Assembly: GCA_026989395.1 (NCBI GenBank)
Contig: JALSJK010000086.1
Span: 1-64,000, forward strand
DNA length: 64,000 nucleotides
Direction: 5' to 3'
Origin: Methylomonas sp.
GTDB taxonomy: Bacteria > Pseudomonadota > Gammaproteobacteria > Methylococcales > Methylomonadaceae
In this document: in pieces, positions 60,042-64,000 of the stretch
Layout of the letters: each line of letters starts with the position of its first letter
How positions within the stretch are numbered: position 1 is the first letter of the stretch
Notes under the pieces: model-generated
The model's input: only the letters and a program-made list of their open reading frames with translations
Told to the model about the DNA's origin: nothing
The model's database searches: none
Made by a program: the position numbers and the translations under genes

Positions 60042-60572
60042 ATGAAATTAACATTCCCAACAATTACATTGCATAGCAAAGGTGCCAAACTATTTTTATT
60101 GTCCACAGTTCTGTTGGTTACAGGAACTGTAAATGCAGCAACTGTAAACTATTCTTTAGAGAATGTTGTTTTTGATAACAATAGGCAAATGACAGGTACT
60201 TTTCAATGGACCTATCAAGAGGGAGATTTCGAAAATGGTGCAGGATTATTTACTGATCTGAATATTCCAGGATATGACTCAGGTATTGATGCATTGACCA
60301 TTAATTTCGATATTGCAAAATCAATTGAATTTTCCTTAACAGCAAATCTCCACAATGAAGGGGTGGATATTACTTTATTTTTAGCCAATGCGCTTTCTCC
60401 AACCGGAGCAGCTAATTTGGACTTAACTAGAAGTTCGTATGACATTGTAAGAGGAGGCCGTGGAGGTCTAATTAGCGGAGCTATTGCACCAAGTATTGTT
60501 CCAATACCAGCGGCATTTTGGTTGTTTCTATCAGGATTACTAAGTATGAAAAGTATTTTGATAAAAAAATAA
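60042..60572 (+). CDS. Small exported protein with PEP-CTERM-like tail
   Basis: 176 residues. GGAG site and signal peptide (GAKLFLLSTVLLVTGTVNA). The mature part has GTFQWTYQEGDFENGAGLF and GIDALTINFDI, resembling small PEP-CTERM exoproteins. The C-terminus VPIPAAFWLFLSGLLSMKSILIKK has Pro, a hydrophobic helix and a Lys tail. As with the protein at 14601-15188, an exosortase elsewhere in the genome is implied. Confidence 0.75.
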   Translation: MKLTFPTITLHSKGAKLFLLSTVLLVTGTVNAATVNYSLENVVFDNNRQMTGTFQWTYQEGDFENGAGLFTDLNIPGYDSGIDALTINFDIAKSIEFSLTANLHNEGVDITLFLANALSPTGAANLDLTRSSYDIVRGGRGGLISGAIAPSIVPIPAAFWLFLSGLLSMKSILIKK

Positions 60573-60642
60573 ATCTGATTTTAAGAAAGTAGTCTTATAA
60601 GGGTCGTTGTACATGCAAGATGGACTTTACCAAATGGCTCAA

Positions 60643-60823
60643 CAATTGATGTAACTACTCAGCGTATTTATAGTTTCAATATCAGTAACTTATTCCAGAA
60701 GACGCCATAAATACGTCCGTGTAGGCTTGATTGTGTCATCCATGACACATACACTTCTTCCATAAGCTGCTGATATTTAATAATTTTAGTTAAATTAAAT
60801 ACGCTGAATAGTTACCAATTGAT
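60643..60823. mobile_element. Family B element, copy 2, with 8-bp target-site duplication
   Basis: The element 60651-60815 (165 bp) starts GTAACTACTCAGCGTATTTA and ends TAAATACGCTGAATAGTTAC, near-perfect inverted ends. It is bracketed by the direct repeat CAATTGAT (60643-60650 and 60816-60823), the mark of transposition. It codes for nothing and needs a transposase supplied in trans. Confidence 0.88.
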
Positions 60824-60894
60824 CAATATAGAAATATTGGAACCAGAGGGAGATCGTCTTTTATTTTGCCTACCAATCATCTGGTGGCTAAAAA

Positions 60895-61058
60895 CTTGAA
60901 TCCGTGACTTTATTACGGCACAGGAGGCAAGCTCTTGATTCATCACGGAATGAAAAAATGCCCGCTTAACCTAATAAGGGTGGAGTTAAGATTTTTTCAG
61001 GTCGTGCAAAACCAATATCTTGCCCCTGTTATCCGCATTAAAATCACGGATTTCAAGT
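60895..61058. repeat. Family A inverted-repeat element, copy 3 (164 bp)
   Basis: Inverted ends ACTTGAATCCGTGACTTTA and TAAAATCACGGATTTCAAGT. Best-preserved ends of the family. Together with the family B copy it fills the 503-bp gap between two genes. Confidence 0.88.
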
Positions 61059-61075
61059 GAACACTTAAAGTTTTT

Positions 61076-61666
61076 TCATTGCTCCAATCCACAATTGGTC
61101 AGCGGGCTAGTATCTATAAATTCGCCCTCACGTTCAACAATATCAGCATAAGGAAGCAGCAGACCACCTGAAGTGAAGGCATCGGCATTTGCTGGAGCTT
61201 GTGTCCCACCTTGAGTTACCTCCAGAAATTTAGCAAAATTAGCTACCCAAATGTGGGGTGCAAGCTGATTGACTTTAGTTCTAATTTTGATGCGTCCTTT
61301 TTTATCTGCAGTTACGGGTTCACCAAGAAATTGAAAATGACCATTGCATGATGGATCGACAAGTGCACCTGGCGAATCTGGTACGCCGCGATCAGGAATT
61401 GGCTCAAACCAATGATTAAGTATTACATACGTTTCTCCTGGCATTAGACCATTCACCTTGATTTTAACGTAATGCCTTGAGTTGATGGATCTTATTTCGG
61501 TGAATCCGTTGGCGTTGATGGCCTCAGGGGTATTGATTTTAAATTCATTACTGAAATTTGCCCGCCGAAAAATAACACTACCATGATCAGCCTGTACAAT
61601 ATGAGGTATTGACAAAGTACTTATTAAAATAGTTAGCAAGAATGGTTTTGAAATCAGTTTTTTCAT
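61076..61666 (-). CDS. Exported protein of unknown function
   Basis: 196 residues with signal peptide (PFLLTILISTLSIPHIVQA). The mature part is beta-rich (YVKIKVNGLMPGETYVILNHWFEPIPDRGVPDSPGALVDPSCNGHFQFLGEPVTADKKGRIKIRTKV), in layout like a small adhesion or anhydrase-like beta sandwich. Two Cys (SCNGHF and NCGLEQ) could form a disulphide. No family was recognised. The stop lies 18 bp from the family A element. Confidence 0.65.
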   Translation of the reverse strand: MKKLISKPFLLTILISTLSIPHIVQADHGSVIFRRANFSNEFKINTPEAINANGFTEIRSINSRHYVKIKVNGLMPGETYVILNHWFEPIPDRGVPDSPGALVDPSCNGHFQFLGEPVTADKKGRIKIRTKVNQLAPHIWVANFAKFLEVTQGGTQAPANADAFTSGGLLLPYADIVEREGEFIDTSPLTNCGLEQ

Positions 61667-61775
61667 TTTTAATTCTCCATGATTCTAGGGAAATGGGGTC
61701 ATAATGAAAATAGTTGCATAAAGGGATTTACGCACTTTGGATAATAGAGTCTGTACTAAAGCACAGTGTCAAGCA

Positions 61776-62741
61776 TTATCTTTGTAAAATTTGTTCCATT
61801 ACCAAAGCTGTCCGAACAGCAGTATTTCCATTACTGGGGCAATTTCCGATACCATTTAGTTGATCGACAATAGTTTGAATTAACGGCTGTTGCACATGCT
61901 CTGGATGGTCGATTGAAAATTCCTGTAAACCTGTGTCAGTTATCAAACGAATAGCTTCCATGCCAAATGAAGAAAACAGGAGTTTTCCTCGGTCCCCGAT
62001 AATTTCAGTCTGATCTTGTCTTTGAAAGCAGTTGAAACTCCATAATCCGGTTCCCTGAATGCCTGACGCAAAGCTAAAACTTGCACTGACAGTATCTTCA
62101 GCAGGATACTGGTTTCCGATATTACTGGTATATCCTGAAGCGCTTTCAATGGGTCCAAGCATAAAATCCAGATAATCCAGGGTATGACAGGCCAGATCCA
62201 TAAAAAAACCACCGCCAGATATTTCCGGGATCACGCGCCAAGGCAAGGGGGTTTCTGGGGTGTGGTTAAAAGGTCGGGTGAAAATTATATTAACCGCTTG
62301 TATTTTGCCAATGGCGGCAGAGTCTAATAGTGATTTGATTTTCAAAAACCGGGGCAGGGCACGGCGGTAATAAGCGACAAATAGAGGAACCTTGGCTTGT
62401 TCACAGGCATACACCATCTCCTGACATTGTTGATAATTTAGTGCCATTGGTTTTTCCACATAAACGGGTTTCCCTGCTTTGGCAACTTCCAGAACATAGT
62501 CATGGTGCTTGTGCGGTGGCGTGGCGATATAAACTGCGTCAACTTCCGGATCATGAATCAGTTCCTGGCTGTTTGAATAGAATTTGGCAATATCATGACG
62601 TCGTGCATAATCCGCTGCCAAATTTTTATTCCTGCGCATGACTGCAACTAGTTTGGAATGATTGGCTTTTTGAAATCCGGGGCCGCTTTTTACTTCAGTC
62701 ACCTTGCCGCAGCCGATAATGCCCCAACGAATAATTTTCAA
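61776..62741 (-). CDS. Gfo/Idh/MocA family oxidoreductase
   Basis: 321 residues. Rossmann start IIRWGIIGCGKVTEVKSGPGF, EKPMALNYQQCQEM with the conserved Lys, and GGGFFMDLACHTLDYLDFMLG in the C-terminal domain. FGMEAIRLITD and GNTAVRTALVMEQIL complete it. A sugar or inositol-type dehydrogenase is expected; the substrate is not known. It is divergent from nnr. Confidence 0.88.
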   Translation of the reverse strand: MKIIRWGIIGCGKVTEVKSGPGFQKANHSKLVAVMRRNKNLAADYARRHDIAKFYSNSQELIHDPEVDAVYIATPPHKHHDYVLEVAKAGKPVYVEKPMALNYQQCQEMVYACEQAKVPLFVAYYRRALPRFLKIKSLLDSAAIGKIQAVNIIFTRPFNHTPETPLPWRVIPEISGGGFFMDLACHTLDYLDFMLGPIESASGYTSNIGNQYPAEDTVSASFSFASGIQGTGLWSFNCFQRQDQTEIIGDRGKLLFSSFGMEAIRLITDTGLQEFSIDHPEHVQQPLIQTIVDQLNGIGNCPSNGNTAVRTALVMEQILQR

Positions 62742-62814
62742 TGATTTTCCTTGTAAGTTTTGCCTTTACCAAAAAGACTCAATAAAATGAAATTTTTATA
62801 ACTCAGAAATTATC

Positions 62815-64000
62815 ATGCCAAAATTACCCGAAAATCTCTACCGCGTTGAACAAGTCAGGGAGCTTGACCGGATTGCCATTCAGGAATTTGGTATTCCTGG
62901 ATATGAATTGATGAACCGTGCCGCTATGTCAAGCTTTCGAATCATACGCATGAATTGGCGGGAAATCGATGGTGTGGCTATCTTTTGTGGCCCTGGTAAC
63001 AATGCCGGTGATGGCTATGTGCTTGCCCGGTTAATGATGGAAGCCAGAATGGATGTGGTTGTTTATGCCGTTGCACCGCCGACTCAATTGAGAGGCGATG
63101 CGCTGGATGCCTTTCAGGACTATCAGGCAATTGGCGGTAAGATCATAGATTTTCATCCGAATATTGAATATTCTGCAAACACTTTAATTGATGCTGTTTT
63201 GGGCACAGGGGTAAACCGAAAGGTAACTGGGCATTATGCAGAGGCAATTGAAATGATTAACCAGGCCGGAAAAACAGTTATTTCTCTGGATATTCCATCT
63301 GGATTAAATGCAGATACTGGTATTTGCATGGGTCAATCAGTGTGCGCAAATGCAACGATTACCTTTATTGGCTTAAAACAAGGGCTTTTTACCGGGGATG
63401 CCCCTGGCTGTTGTGGGGAAATTTATTTTTCTTCCCTCGATGTCCCGGAGGATCTTTATAAGAAAGTGCCAACCACCACAACATTAATGCAAAATCCCAA
63501 TTTTCAGCGCAGGGAGCGGTGTGCACATAAGGGAAAATATGGCCATGTCCTGGTTATAGGCGGTAGTCATGGCTTTTCCGGTGCTGCTCGTTTATCAGGC
63601 GAAGCAGCTGGCAGAATTGGTGCGGGGTTGGTAAGTATTGCAACGCAACCAGAGCACGCGGGATATATGAATGTCATGGTGCCGGAGTTAATGTGTCATG
63701 GCATTGAAAATCAGCTACAGCTACAAGCGTTAATGAAAAAAGCAACGGTGATCGTAATCGGACCGGGCTTAGGGCAGAGTCAATGGGCTCAGGACTTGTG
63801 GCAGCAAGTAATGGCTACTGAAGATAAACCTATTGTGGTTGATGCCGATGCTTTGAATATACTGGCTAAAAATGTACGTCATAAAAACAACTGGATTTTA
63901 ACGCCTCATCCTGGAGAAGCTGCAAGATTATTAGACTGTACCACTTCAGAAATCCATCAGGATCGATTTGCTGCAGTATCTGCAATTCAGAAAAAATTTG
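62815..64000 (+). CDS. nnr: Bifunctional NAD(P)H-hydrate epimerase / ADP-dependent dehydratase (3' end beyond window)
   Basis: The frame is open to the window edge (395 codons). The N-terminal NnrE half has GPGNNAGDGYVLARLM (ligand loop) and DAVLGTGVNR. The dehydratase NnrD half starts near residue 230 with GKYGHVLVIGGSHGFSGAARL and contains GPGLGQSQWA, VVDADALN and TPHPGEAARLL. It repairs hydrated NADH and NADPH. Divergent from the oxidoreductase gene, with a 73-bp gap. Confidence 0.96.
   Translation, partial: MPKLPENLYRVEQVRELDRIAIQEFGIPGYELMNRAAMSSFRIIRMNWREIDGVAIFCGPGNNAGDGYVLARLMMEARMDVVVYAVAPPTQLRGDALDAFQDYQAIGGKIIDFHPNIEYSANTLIDAVLGTGVNRKVTGHYAEAIEMINQAGKTVISLDIPSGLNADTGICMGQSVCANATITFIGLKQGLFTGDAPGCCGEIYFSSLDVPEDLYKKVPTTTTLMQNPNFQRRERCAHKGKYGHVLVIGGSHGFSGAARLSGEAAGRIGAGLVSIATQPEHAGYMNVMVPELMCHGIENQLQLQALMKKATVIVIGPGLGQSQWAQDLWQQVMATEDKPIVVDADALNILAKNVRHKNNWILTPHPGEAARLLDCTTSEIHQDRFAAVSAIQKKF

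Noticed and set aside
49265-60815. CRISPR-like interpretation of the repeated elements
   Set aside because: The repeats are long, dispersed and palindromic, with no short regular repeat-spacer array anywhere in the window.

Overview
The window comes from an AT-rich gammaproteobacterium (roughly 40 % G+C by eye). Markers of this class are BepA, TusD/TusC, the ubiG–phosphatase–yciK cluster, SufT and a RegB-type kinase. Two secreted proteins end in PEP-CTERM-like tails of the PLPAA/PIPAA-x-WLF type, which are common in Methylococcales and related environmental lineages. That placement is an inference; no rRNA or tRNA gene is visible here.

Layout. 1-810: end-truncated RegB/PrrB-like kinase. 1.5-6.4 kb: ftsK, a BON-LysM protein, queG and a secretin-like protein. 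6.4-14.5 kb: a glycogen/maltodextrin block, glgA and glgB on the minus strand diverging from glgC, a GH57 hydrolase and malQ. 14.6-17.4 kb: PEP-CTERM protein, DUF6164-like protein, YbjQ protein and a quinone oxidoreductase. 17.7-22.4 kb: three exported proteins that together look like a copper amine oxidase cut into separate genes. 22.8-28.3 kb: HerA/YjgR ATPase, a lipoprotein and two overlapping GTPase genes. 28.8-35 kb: a decayed type I restriction-modification island (hsdM stub, frameshifted hsdS, DUF559 protein, RhuM protein, split hsdR) carrying short GC-rich palindromic elements inside its genes. 35.3-40.5 kb: HMA-TauE-cupredoxin copper protein, FNR, a candidate small RNA, bepA, tusD and tusC. 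40.6-46.4 kb: CIRCE-hrcA-grpE-dnaK-dnaJ-dapB. 46.6-64 kb: MASE1-GGDEF-EAL protein, DUF202, two Gfo/Idh/MocA oxidoreductases, a sigma-54 activator, a methyltransferase, carbonic anhydrase, SDRs, SufT, ubiG cluster, DUF1254 lipoprotein, a second PEP-CTERM-like protein and the start of nnr.

The most interesting system is the amine-oxidase locus at 17680-22438. The first gene encodes only the N2/N3-type domains. The second encodes a catalytic domain that has lost the TPQ tyrosine, the catalytic Asp and the His-x-His copper pair. The third encodes a catalytic domain that keeps all of these and adds Ig-like and jelly-roll-like modules. This suggests a split, possibly heteromeric enzyme with a pseudoenzyme partner.

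Intergenic space is heavily colonised by 145-165 bp inverted-repeat (MITE-like) elements. At least four families are visible (three copies of A, two of B, three of C, one of D), plus two weaker ones (E, F). One B copy is flanked by an 8-bp direct repeat. No transposase gene is present in the window.
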